The position numbers and the translations under genes are program-made. The notes below the pieces were generated by a model. That model searched no databases. It was not told the DNA's origin and worked only from the letters and a program-made list of their open reading frames with translations. From assembly GCA_027483535.1 (NCBI GenBank), contig JAIXUN010000001.1:227432-291431 (forward strand): a stretch of DNA of 64,000 nucleotides. The letters are read 5' to 3'. Source of the DNA: a bacterium. Lineage in GTDB: Bacteria > Armatimonadota > Fimbriimonadia > Fimbriimonadales > Fimbriimonadaceae. Below, piece by piece: positions 28,729 through 36,776 of this stretch. Position 1 is the stretch's first letter. Each line of letters begins with the position of its first letter.

Positions 28729-29955
28729 ATGGAGAGAAAGCGGTTTTTGGGTCGACACATCGCTCTGGGGGGCATATTCTTTGCCGCTTTCTTGGGCGGA
28801 TGTTCTTCTGCGAAGGAAGTGGTTTTCGATCCTATTCCAACGGCTCTTCCTCCCACTGAGCGGACCGACCGCGAAAAGCGCTCCTTTGAAGCCTACATGG
28901 AGGCGGGACAGCGCATTGAGGCGGAGTCCAAGCACATCAACCGGACGACCTTTTTCCCTCGACAGAAACAAGAATCAGAGGCGGTGGTTTTAAAGGTTTG
29001 GAATCAGGTGACGCAGGCTGCCACCTCTGAGTGCCGATTCGACTATAAGCCTCAGGGCTTCCAAACAACCGATTACCCACTCAAGGGATGGCGCATGATC
29101 GGTCGAGTGCTCGCTTGGCGAATCGAACGAGCCGTCAAAGCGGGAAGCTATGATGCCGCCATTGCCCAGTACCGAATCGGCCTGCGATTCGGGTTGCACC
29201 TTTCTGGAGGCGATGCTGAAACGCTCAGCTTAGGCCTTGGAATTTCGGACGACTGTCGGCGAGCCCTGCTTCCCGCGCTTCGAAAGCTTGGGTCGGGACA
29301 GCTCAACCGGCTGAATCAGGTTGTTTCCGCCGCGCTGAAGATCAAGCCGCCGCTAGAATCAACCGCCTTGCACGAGGCATACCGCTCCCGAATGGTTCTT
29401 TCGAGCGTTCAGCAGGCGTATCGGGAGTCAACCGTGCCATCGCTGATCTCAACCCTTGGAAAGGGCCTAGAAGACGATCTGACGCGAGTGAGCAAGCTGA
29501 AAGCCTCCGAGGCGGCGGCGTTCTTCAAGGATCGCTTAAAGGAAATCGACGCATACGAGCAGTCCCTTCGCGCCGACGCCAGGCTCGCGGTTCCAAAACG
29601 TGGGACCGACTTCGACTTGGGCTCTAGAAAGTTTCGAACCCTACGCCGGGCCCTGCTGAGCGGCGGTCGGGCGATGCTCGGGATCCACGATGCCAGCATC
29701 GCCAGAACGAGATTGCTCGCGGTTTACGCGTCTTTGCTGGCACAGGCGAAGAGCAAAGGGAGCGTGCCGAAGAACCTCAAGAAGTTCCCGCAGCTAGAGA
29801 TTCAAGATCCTTACAGCGGATACCCCTTCGTTTATCGCAGCGACGGGCGCGAGTTCTTGGTGTACTCAGTTGGCATCGATGGCAAGGACGACCTTGGGGA
29901 GACGGACAGTTCTTTCCTTTCTCCAGACCTTTGCCTGGAGATCCCCCCGAAATAA
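28729..29955 (+). CDS. Lipoprotein of unknown function with a GspG-like C-terminal motif
   Basis: This 408-residue protein has an N-terminal signal with lipobox FLGGC (Cys25). The body is helical and rich in Arg, Ala and Leu. The last 45 residues read DPYSGYPFVYRSDGREF and LVYSVGIDGKDDLGE, resembling the calcium-binding tail of type II secretion pseudopilins (GspG), which is found alone in many Planctomycetes and Armatimonadota proteins. No signal suggests it is a pilin itself. It converges with the efflux operon, 13 bp away. Function is unknown. Confidence 0.78.
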   Translation: MERKRFLGRHIALGGIFFAAFLGGCSSAKEVVFDPIPTALPPTERTDREKRSFEAYMEAGQRIEAESKHINRTTFFPRQKQESEAVVLKVWNQVTQAATSECRFDYKPQGFQTTDYPLKGWRMIGRVLAWRIERAVKAGSYDAAIAQYRIGLRFGLHLSGGDAETLSLGLGISDDCRRALLPALRKLGSGQLNRLNQVVSAALKIKPPLESTALHEAYRSRMVLSSVQQAYRESTVPSLISTLGKGLEDDLTRVSKLKASEAAAFFKDRLKEIDAYEQSLRADARLAVPKRGTDFDLGSRKFRTLRRALLSGGRAMLGIHDASIARTRLLAVYASLLAQAKSKGSVPKNLKKFPQLEIQDPYSGYPFVYRSDGREFLVYSVGIDGKDDLGETDSSFLSPDLCLEIPPK

Positions 29956-29968
29956 AGCCAAAGAGCGC

Positions 29969-30736
29969 TTAGTGCGTGAAGGCGGCTCGCTCGGCTTCCT
30001 TGGCGAGGGCTTCGGCTTCCAGTTCCGCAATGATGTCTTTTGCGTTGGTGGGGTTCTCCACTCGTTCGTCCACCAAAATTCTTCCGTCTCGGAACCGGAT
30101 GATTCGCTTACAGTGTCGAGCGATGTCCTCTTCGTGCGTGACGATGATGACGGTCTTCCCTTCCGCATTCAAATCTTGGAAGACAGACATGATCTCTTCC
30201 GAGGTGCGAGTGTCCAAGTTTCCGGTCGGCTCGTCGCCCAAGATGATGACGGGGTTGTTCACGATCGCCCGTGCAATCGCGACGCGTTGCTGCTGACCAC
30301 CCGATAACTCGCTCGGCTTGTGATGGACACGCTGACCGAGACCAACGATCTCCAGCGCCTTAAGTGCCCGCTCGGCGCGGTTTCGAACACCCGCGTACAT
30401 GAGGGGTAGCTCGACGTTCTTAATGGCGCTTGTTCTGGGAAGCAGGTTGAAGTTTTGGAAAACGAACCCGATGTAGGTGTTCCGGACCTCCGCAAGTTGA
30501 TTGTCGTTCATCTGAGCGACGTTCTTTCCGTCAAGGAAATACTCGCCACCCGTCGGTCGGTCCAGACAACCAATAAGGTTCATGAAGGTCGACTTACCGG
30601 AGCCCGAAGGGCCCATGATGGCTACGAACTCCCCCTTCTCAATGGTGAGGTCCACATCTTTCAAAGCATTCACGACCTGGTCACCCATGACGTATCGCTT
30701 GGAGATGCCCTTCACTTCAATTACGGGTTTGCTCAT
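29969..30736 (-). CDS. ABC transporter ATP-binding protein (MacB/LolD type)
   Basis: This 255-residue ATPase has Walker A GPSGSGKST at 42-50, the signature LSGGQQQRVAIARAI, and Walker B VIILGDEPTGNLD. Such domains power MacB-like permeases (tripartite export) or LolCDE lipoprotein release. The permease gene sits 75 bp upstream and the MacA-like adaptor and TolC-like genes before it, all in one direction, which supports the MacB-type call. The C-terminus has a 30-residue Glu/Ala-rich tail. Substrate unknown (macrolide, peptide or siderophore-type in relatives). Confidence 0.93.
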   Translation of the reverse strand: MSKPVIEVKGISKRYVMGDQVVNALKDVDLTIEKGEFVAIMGPSGSGKSTFMNLIGCLDRPTGGEYFLDGKNVAQMNDNQLAEVRNTYIGFVFQNFNLLPRTSAIKNVELPLMYAGVRNRAERALKALEIVGLGQRVHHKPSELSGGQQQRVAIARAIVNNPVIILGDEPTGNLDTRTSEEIMSVFQDLNAEGKTVIIVTHEEDIARHCKRIIRFRDGRILVDERVENPTNAKDIIAELEAEALAKEAERAAFTH

Positions 30737-30811
30737 GTTCTAATTCTCTACTCGGTGCGTGTCTGGAAACGTTTCAGATTGGGTCGTTAGGCACAGTTAT
30801 TCGTACGCCCT

Positions 30812-32023
30812 TTATTCGTATCGGAGTGCTTCGATCGGCTGCAGGTTGCTTGCCCGAATCGCAGGATACAGTCCGAAGAACAGGCCCACGAATGCGGAGA
30901 ATCCGAACGCCATCGCGATAGCGGTCGAGTTCACGGCGGGCGGGACCTTCATTTGCTGGGCAACAATGTTCACCATTCCAAGACCAAGCAGAATGCCCAA
31001 GACGCCTCCGACAAGGCACATGACCACCGATTCCAGCAAGAACTGGCTGAGGATGGTTTCTCGCTTGGCACCGATGGCCTTTCGCAGACCAATCTCACGA
31101 GTGCGCTCCGTTACGGAGACCAGCATGATGTTCATGATGCCGATGCCTCCAACGAGAAGCGAAATCGAGGCGATTCCTGCGAGAAGGATGGAGAGCAGGC
31201 GCGTTTGCGTCTCCATTTGCTCGATCCATTCGCCTTGGTTGATCACCCGGAAAAGGGGCTCTCCGCTAGAGTTCTTTCGCTTTTTACCGAGCGCTTCTTC
31301 AACCTGTTGTTGCATCCGTGGAAGAAGGTCGGTTTGCGAACCCTGCATGACGATGGAATCGACATTGGTTCGGCCCAGCAGTCGCGTTTTTGCGGTTGAG
31401 AGCGGGATGTAGATTTGGTCGTCCGGGTTCCACATTCCCGATCCGCCTTTGTAATTGACAACGCCAACGACGGTGAAGTTTTGGTTGCGGATTCGGATCG
31501 TCGTCCCAATCGCGTTATCGCCCTTAAACAGTTCATCGTAGGCGAGGTAGCCGAGCACGCAAACTCGATTAGCGGCAATCTCGTCCTCTTTCGTGTACCA
31601 CTCGCCCTGGAGCATCTTCGTCGCGTTGCGAATAATCGCAATCTGCGATTCGGCGCCCGTGATTTGGGTGAAGTAGGTGAGGTTGCGGTGCTTAACGTTG
31701 GCGCGTGAGCCGACGGTGCCCGTGACCAGGGTGATGAGCGGAACTTCCTTCTTCAGAAGGCGAACGTCTTCGTCCTTCAAAGTGGGAATCTCGTTTGGAC
31801 CTCCGCCCACGCCACCGCGACGCCAGTTGGGCATCACGATGAGCATGTTTGTGCCCATGACCTGAATGTTTTCGATCGACTTGGCCTTGGTCCCTTCGCC
31901 GATACCGATCATCGCAATGACCGATCCTACGCCGATAACCACCCCGAGCATGGTGAGAGCCGATCGGAGCTTATTGGCTCCGATCGCCCTCAATGCACTG
32001 ATAACCGAATCGAACAGGTTCAT
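30812..32023 (-). CDS. ABC transporter permease (MacB/FtsX family)
   Basis: The 403-residue protein has an N-terminal helix (RSALTMLGVVIGVGSVIAM), a periplasmic MacB core (about 50-270) and three C-terminal helices of the FtsX domain (LLVGGIGIMNIMLVSV, ERTREIGLRKAIGAKR loop). Its ATPase is encoded by the next gene, and the split subunits correspond to the single MacB chain. AAGAGG stands 8 bp before ATG 32023. It is 12 bp after the adaptor gene. With the adaptor and TolC it should extrude a substrate from periplasm to outside using ATP. Confidence 0.93.
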   Translation of the reverse strand: MNLFDSVISALRAIGANKLRSALTMLGVVIGVGSVIAMIGIGEGTKAKSIENIQVMGTNMLIVMPNWRRGGVGGGPNEIPTLKDEDVRLLKKEVPLITLVTGTVGSRANVKHRNLTYFTQITGAESQIAIIRNATKMLQGEWYTKEDEIAANRVCVLGYLAYDELFKGDNAIGTTIRIRNQNFTVVGVVNYKGGSGMWNPDDQIYIPLSTAKTRLLGRTNVDSIVMQGSQTDLLPRMQQQVEEALGKKRKNSSGEPLFRVINQGEWIEQMETQTRLLSILLAGIASISLLVGGIGIMNIMLVSVTERTREIGLRKAIGAKRETILSQFLLESVVMCLVGGVLGILLGLGMVNIVAQQMKVPPAVNSTAIAMAFGFSAFVGLFFGLYPAIRASNLQPIEALRYE

Positions 32024-32035
32024 CTTAGATTCCTC

Positions 32036-33751
32036 TTACCGAGATTGCGCTCTGGCTCGCGGCCTTTGACCGGGTTGCTGTCGACCGCCGCCCGCTAGAC
32101 CGCCGCCTTCTTGCGCTTCAGCCATTTTCTTCTGAATTTCACGCTCTTGCGCGAGGTCGATCTTGGCGATCACGATTTCATCGCCCTCTTTCAATCCTTC
32201 GAGAATTTCGGTTCCCTCGTTTCCAACTTCGCCGATCTTCACTTCACGTCGCTCTGGTTTCAGGGGGTCTGCCGACTTCACCTCGACGAACGCCTTACCG
32301 TCTTCGTTCTGCACGGCTTGAGAAGAAACAACGAGCACGTCTTTCTTTTGGAGCGTGACGAACTCGCACGTGGCGTTCATGCCAGGAACGATTGCCGGAC
32401 GCTTCCCATCGACAACCTTTACTCGAACTTTGACTGCGGTCACGTTCTGCTCGGTCACCGCGGACGGGTTCACCCGCTCGACAACTCCGTCAAAGCTTTC
32501 TCCCGGGAACGCTTCGGTGGTGATTCGAACCTTTTGGCCGTTTCGAACCGATCCGATATCCGCCTCGTCTACGGCGCACTCGACGAATAGCTGCGTGACA
32601 TCGCTCAACTGAACGATGCTGGTTCCAACCGCGAAGGTGCTCAAGCCGGGCGGGATGATCGTTCCCTCTTCGATGTACTTCTTCGTCACAACACCGTCTC
32701 GAGGGGCGAGAACGGTGGTGGAATCGAGCTGCACTTTCGCGTTGTCAAGAGCAACCCGGTTACGCACCGTGGCCGCCTGCGCCGCCACGATATCTTTCCG
32801 GCGAACTTCGACGAGTCGTTGGTTCGCCTTTGCTCTCTCAAGCGCCACCCGGGCCTGCTCAAGAGCGCGCTTGGCTTCGGTCACCGTGACTTGCGCAAGA
32901 TCGTTTTGAGCCAAGTTGGCTCGTGATTGCTGAACGGCCGCCTGGGTTCGATCTACCGCCAGCTTGGCATCCCGCATTTGCGCGGCGATGTCCTTCTCCA
33001 ACGTCGTTTGTCGTTGGACCGCATTGTCGTAAGCGTTTTTGGCAACAGCAAGTTGCGCCTCGGCCGCTTGGACAACCGCGATGGAGACGAATCCTTTCTC
33101 GAGAAGCTGCCTTTGGCGATCCAGGTTTGCCGCCGCGGTGTCTCGGTTCGCTTTGGCTTGGTCAACTGCACCGGAGGCTTCTCTGCGCTGCTGCGGACCC
33201 TGAACTTCTTCGAGTCTTCGCAGAACGGCGACCGCCGCATCGTAGTTGGCCTTTGCCGTTTCGACCGCGCTGTTGGAAACCTCGGGTTGCCGTTTGTTAT
33301 CGATCTGGGTGCGCTGGAGCCGGATCTGCGCGATCTTCACCGCAAGCTCGGCATCGGCGACATCGTTCTTCGTTGTTTGAGCCTGAATCTTCAGGTTCTC
33401 TTCCGCCTGGGAAGCACGTGCCACGGCCGAATTGAGGTCTGCTTGTGCCTGATCGTAAACCGACTGCGTGTCTGCAGGATCGATGACGGCGATGAGTTGG
33501 CCCTTCTTCACGACCGACCCTTCGTCGACGGCGAGTTGAACAAGGTTTCCGCCCGCCTTACACTTAACGTCCACAGACGTGAGGGCGACAATGAGCCCAG
33601 TCGCACTGATCGAGCGGACGAGTTCCCCTTTTTCGGCCTTTTCGTACCGATACTCGATCTCGGGAGTTGCTTCTCCCGATCCCTTAAAGGCGGCAAAGAA
33701 TCCGCCGCCCACCAAAACAATTGCGCCAACAAGCCAGGCTATCTTCTTCAT
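32036..33751 (-). CDS. HlyD/MacA-type periplasmic adaptor (long coiled-coil)
   Basis: This 571-residue protein has one N-terminal TM (about 5-22), a lipoyl/barrel-sandwich half (DVKCKAGGNLVQLAVDEGSVVKKG), a very long alpha-hairpin (about residues 90-340, Ala/Gln/Glu-rich heptads), the second lipoyl half and beta-barrel (DSTTVLAPRDGVVTKKY), and a Gly/Gln/Arg-rich tail (QEGGGLAGGGRQQPGQ). The hairpin is much longer than in MacA, so it may bridge a wide periplasm or have no separate channel tip. AGGA precedes ATG 33751. It links the permease to TolC. Confidence 0.92.
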   Translation of the reverse strand: MKKIAWLVGAIVLVGGGFFAAFKGSGEATPEIEYRYEKAEKGELVRSISATGLIVALTSVDVKCKAGGNLVQLAVDEGSVVKKGQLIAVIDPADTQSVYDQAQADLNSAVARASQAEENLKIQAQTTKNDVADAELAVKIAQIRLQRTQIDNKRQPEVSNSAVETAKANYDAAVAVLRRLEEVQGPQQRREASGAVDQAKANRDTAAANLDRQRQLLEKGFVSIAVVQAAEAQLAVAKNAYDNAVQRQTTLEKDIAAQMRDAKLAVDRTQAAVQQSRANLAQNDLAQVTVTEAKRALEQARVALERAKANQRLVEVRRKDIVAAQAATVRNRVALDNAKVQLDSTTVLAPRDGVVTKKYIEEGTIIPPGLSTFAVGTSIVQLSDVTQLFVECAVDEADIGSVRNGQKVRITTEAFPGESFDGVVERVNPSAVTEQNVTAVKVRVKVVDGKRPAIVPGMNATCEFVTLQKKDVLVVSSQAVQNEDGKAFVEVKSADPLKPERREVKIGEVGNEGTEILEGLKEGDEIVIAKIDLAQEREIQKKMAEAQEGGGLAGGGRQQPGQRPRARAQSR

Positions 33752-33785
33752 ATTTCCTGCGGTGCGCCTCCCCAGCGCGAAGGCA

Positions 33786-35096
33786 TCATTCTCCTGGGAT
33801 CGGTTGACCGGTCGCCAGTTTGAGTCGAAGTTCGGAGATCAACGTGTCGTACAGAGCTTCGATGTAATTCGTCTCGGAGGTTACCAACGAAACTTGCGCA
33901 GTCAAAACGTCGATGAGGTTCGAGGCGCCCAGCTTCTGAGATTCCACCGCCGCATCGTAGTTGAGCCTTGCAGCGGAGACAGCAAGCTTGGCCGCTTCCA
34001 TTCGAGACTTGTTCTGCTCGAAGGTCACAAAAGCCTGCTCAACCTCGGCCTTGGCATCTCGCTCCGCTTGGGCGAGCGATTCCTGTGCGCTCTTCCAAGA
34101 AGCACGGCGCTCTCGGAGCTGAGCCTTCACACGACCTCCATCGAAAAGTGGATATCGGGCGTTGAACGCGAGCGTCTGGTTCGCAAGGCTTTCCGGCGTG
34201 ACCTGGAGACTGTAGTTGAAGCTGAGCGAGTAAACGATGCCCACTTCGGTCTCAGCGATCCGCATGGTCTCTTCTTGCTGACCCACCCGTTGCCGTTGAG
34301 CGTTCAGATCGGGTCGCTCTTTGAGAGCTTTCGCCATGACGGTCGCAAGGTCTCCGCGCATGGTCATCGGCTCCGGATTCGTAGGCATGTCCAGGGCTGG
34401 GTTCGTCTCTGGATCTGCCCATCCGATAGCTGCCTTTAGGGTGGCGAGGTTGGTCGCAATGCGGTTCTTCGCGGTTATCGCGCTCACTTTCGCGTTCAAC
34501 TCGTCTGCCTTGGCTTGGAGAATGTCCCGCTTGGCTGCGTCTCCCACCTCAACGCGGGCTTCCGTTTGAGCAAGCACGGTTCTTGCTCGCTCCACCTGCG
34601 AATCGGCAACCTTCTGGAGCTCCTGAGCCCGCAGGGTTTCTAAGAAAGATTGGTGAACAGAAAAGAGGGTTTGGCGAATGGTTTGGAGCGCCTGAAACTC
34701 TTGGGCTCTCCACTGCTTTCGACTGGCGGTGTAGTTGTACGCTCGTGCGCCTGAGTCGATGATGGTGTAGTTGGCCTGTACCTGCGTCGAGTTTTGGACA
34801 AAAGCGAGTCGCTGGTTACCGAACTGGTTGTCCGCAATTTCACGTCGCGTGTCGTTGTAAATGAACGACGGCGTGATCGTCGGGAAGAAGCTCGCGTACG
34901 TGACAAGGAGTCTTTCCCGAGCAGACTTCACATCAAGCCGGGCGGCCTGGATGGTGCCATTGTTCTTCCGCGCCATTTGCAGCGCTTCGTCGAGAGTGAT
35001 CTTGCTTCCAACAGAACCTTGAACGGCCCAACCCGACGAAACAATCACCACCATTCCGGAAGTGAAGGCGATACTACGATTTCCCCACATGTTCAT
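33786..35096 (-). CDS. TolC-family outer-membrane efflux protein
   Basis: I take ATG 35096 (436 residues), or ATG 35090 two codons later. A longer reading frame to 35177 has no signal peptide directly at its start. A signal peptide (NRSIAFTSGMVVIVSSGWAV) is followed by the outer-membrane efflux repeats, each with a long helical hairpin and an alternating beta portion (ITLDEALQMARKNN, then a second ERRASWKSAQESLAQAERDA). It should form the outer-membrane duct of the operon adaptor-permease-ATPase downstream, 34 bp away. It is the first gene of the four. Confidence 0.9.
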   Translation of the reverse strand: MNMWGNRSIAFTSGMVVIVSSGWAVQGSVGSKITLDEALQMARKNNGTIQAARLDVKSARERLLVTYASFFPTITPSFIYNDTRREIADNQFGNQRLAFVQNSTQVQANYTIIDSGARAYNYTASRKQWRAQEFQALQTIRQTLFSVHQSFLETLRAQELQKVADSQVERARTVLAQTEARVEVGDAAKRDILQAKADELNAKVSAITAKNRIATNLATLKAAIGWADPETNPALDMPTNPEPMTMRGDLATVMAKALKERPDLNAQRQRVGQQEETMRIAETEVGIVYSLSFNYSLQVTPESLANQTLAFNARYPLFDGGRVKAQLRERRASWKSAQESLAQAERDAKAEVEQAFVTFEQNKSRMEAAKLAVSAARLNYDAAVESQKLGASNLIDVLTAQVSLVTSETNYIEALYDTLISELRLKLATGQPIPGE

Positions 35097-35198
35097 ATAG
35101 AGCCTACCAACCCAACGGCTTACGCGTTTCCGAATAAGGACGGTTGGCCCACTGGGTCTTGCGACCCAATAAGCCAAACGCTCTCACTGTACGAGAGT

Positions 35199-36488
35199 TC
35201 AACCCCAAATGAGGTTCTCTTGCAATACGATCGTTTCGGCTCGATCTGGGCCAACGCTGACAATGGCAACGGGCACTCCCGTGTATTCCGCCATGAATTT
35301 TAGATAGTCCAGCGTCTCTTGAGGAAGGTCCGATTCCGCCCTTGCACTTCGAAGATCGCCTTCCCAACCGTCGAACTCCCGATAGATTGGTTTTACTCGA
35401 CTGAGCGTGTCTACATCGCCGGGCAAGTATTCAATTCGGGCACCGTCGAGTTCATAGCCGACGCAAACCTGAATTTTTTTGAATCCGGAGAGAATATCGA
35501 GCCGCGTGACAACCAATCCGGAGAGTGAGTTCAGCCGACAAGAGTGTTTGAGGGCAACAAGATCGAGCCAGCCAATTCTTCGGCCTCGACCCGTGGTGGT
35601 CCCAAACTCTTTTCCGATGGTGCGAATGTGATCGCCGACTTCATCGGTCAGTTCGGTGGGGAATGGTCCCGACCCAACCCGAGTGGTGTAGCTCTTGCAC
35701 ACACCCAGCACGGAGTGAATGTCTCGAGGCCCGACGCCCGTTCCCAAGCAAGCACCGCCCGCCACTGGGTGCGAAGACGTTACGTACGGATACGTGCCGC
35801 TATCGAGGTCTAGGAAGGTGCCCTGAGCACCTTCAAACAGAACCTTTTTGCCCGAGTAGACCGCTTCCTGAACGATAGGTTCGATGTCTTTGACAAACGG
35901 CTTCAGTCGCGCCGCGTATGCCTGGTATTCAGCCAGAAGCGGTTCGAAGGCGATCGGCTCTTTGCCGAACATCTCTAGGAGTCGGTTCTTGACGTCCAGA
36001 ACTTCCTTCAAGCGAATCGGGAATCGGGCTTCGTCAACCAACTCGCCCGCTCTGATGCCGATCCGAGCGACCTTGTCTTGATACGCCGGGCCAATGCCGC
36101 GCGACGTTGTTCCGATCTTGTTTTGTCCCCGAGCTTCTTCCTCGAGAGCGTCCAGCATTCGGTGGTACGGGAAAACGATGTGGGCCGCGCTGGAGATAAG
36201 CAGAGTCCCCAATTCGCTCTTTTGCTCGAGGGTTCGGTCGAGTTCTTCGAGCAATCCCTTGGGACAGACCACCATACCGCTACCGAGGACCGCAATGGTT
36301 CCCGGGTGCAAGATTCCGGCGGGGATGAGGTGGAACTTGTATTCCTTTCCTTCGGCAATAACGGTGTGTCCGGCATTGTTGCCACCCGCATATCGAACCA
36401 CCATTTGGCTCTGCCCGCCGAGCACATCGACAAGCTTGCCCTTGGCTTCATCGCCCCACTGAGCTCCTACAATCACCAACGTCGACAT
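35199..36488 (-). CDS. purA: Adenylosuccinate synthetase
   Basis: This 429-residue enzyme joins IMP and aspartate with GTP hydrolysis in AMP synthesis. The catalytic motif reads GAQWGDEAKGKLVD (residues about 8-21; usual GDEGKGK, here Gly to Ala), followed by GGNNAGHTV with the catalytic His, and GTTSRGIGPAY near residue 125. The end contains GVPVAIVSVGPDRAETI. Size and motif order are normal. Its leader has a terminator-like hairpin and a -10 TATAAT. It sits downstream of the divergent GGDEF gene, and the efflux operon follows 102 bp later. Confidence 0.97.
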   Translation of the reverse strand: MSTLVIVGAQWGDEAKGKLVDVLGGQSQMVVRYAGGNNAGHTVIAEGKEYKFHLIPAGILHPGTIAVLGSGMVVCPKGLLEELDRTLEQKSELGTLLISSAAHIVFPYHRMLDALEEEARGQNKIGTTSRGIGPAYQDKVARIGIRAGELVDEARFPIRLKEVLDVKNRLLEMFGKEPIAFEPLLAEYQAYAARLKPFVKDIEPIVQEAVYSGKKVLFEGAQGTFLDLDSGTYPYVTSSHPVAGGACLGTGVGPRDIHSVLGVCKSYTTRVGSGPFPTELTDEVGDHIRTIGKEFGTTTGRGRRIGWLDLVALKHSCRLNSLSGLVVTRLDILSGFKKIQVCVGYELDGARIEYLPGDVDTLSRVKPIYREFDGWEGDLRSARAESDLPQETLDYLKFMAEYTGVPVAIVSVGPDRAETIVLQENLIWG

Positions 36489-36547
36489 CTTCTAAGACCT
36501 TTCACCCGAGAAAAGAACGAAGCAAATGACCCTTGAAAAACAAGAAT

Positions 36548-36576
36548 GCCGACGAATCCGCTGAGGATTCGCCGGC
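36548..36576 (-). promoter_or_regulatory. Terminator-like hairpin in the purA leader
   Basis: GCCGGCGAATCC and GGATTCGTCGGC (transcribed strand, 36576-36565 and 36559-36548) pair over 12 bp with one G-U, loop of five, then ATTCTTGTTTTT. It lies between a TATAAT at 36607-36602 and the purA start (36488). It could be an attenuator, or the -10 is not used and this ends something else. Confidence 0.5.
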
Positions 36577-36601
36577 AGTACCAAGGCCTTTTCTCGACTC
36601 T

Positions 36602-36607
36602 ATTATA
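36602..36607 (-). promoter_or_regulatory. Candidate -10 element for purA
   Basis: The minus strand reads TATAAT at 36607-36602. No good TTGACA -35 lies 16-18 bp away (the region reads GGCGAA), so confidence is limited. The distance to the start codon is about 110 bp. Confidence 0.4.
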
Positions 36608-36776
36608 CATGAAAGCCCGTGAGTTCGCCGATGCAAGCCTGTAGGAATTATCAGCATGGACGGCGGTTATTCGTGGCATAGAGAAAACGGAGGAGTGTCT
36701 ATTCCGCATCCATCTAAGGGCAACAGATGGAGAGACGAATCGACATAGCCGCGATCGAAGGAACGATTGGGCAGGG

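Noticed and set aside
36489-36660. Purine riboswitch before purA
   Set aside because: The conserved three-way junction core was not found; only a simple hairpin is seen.
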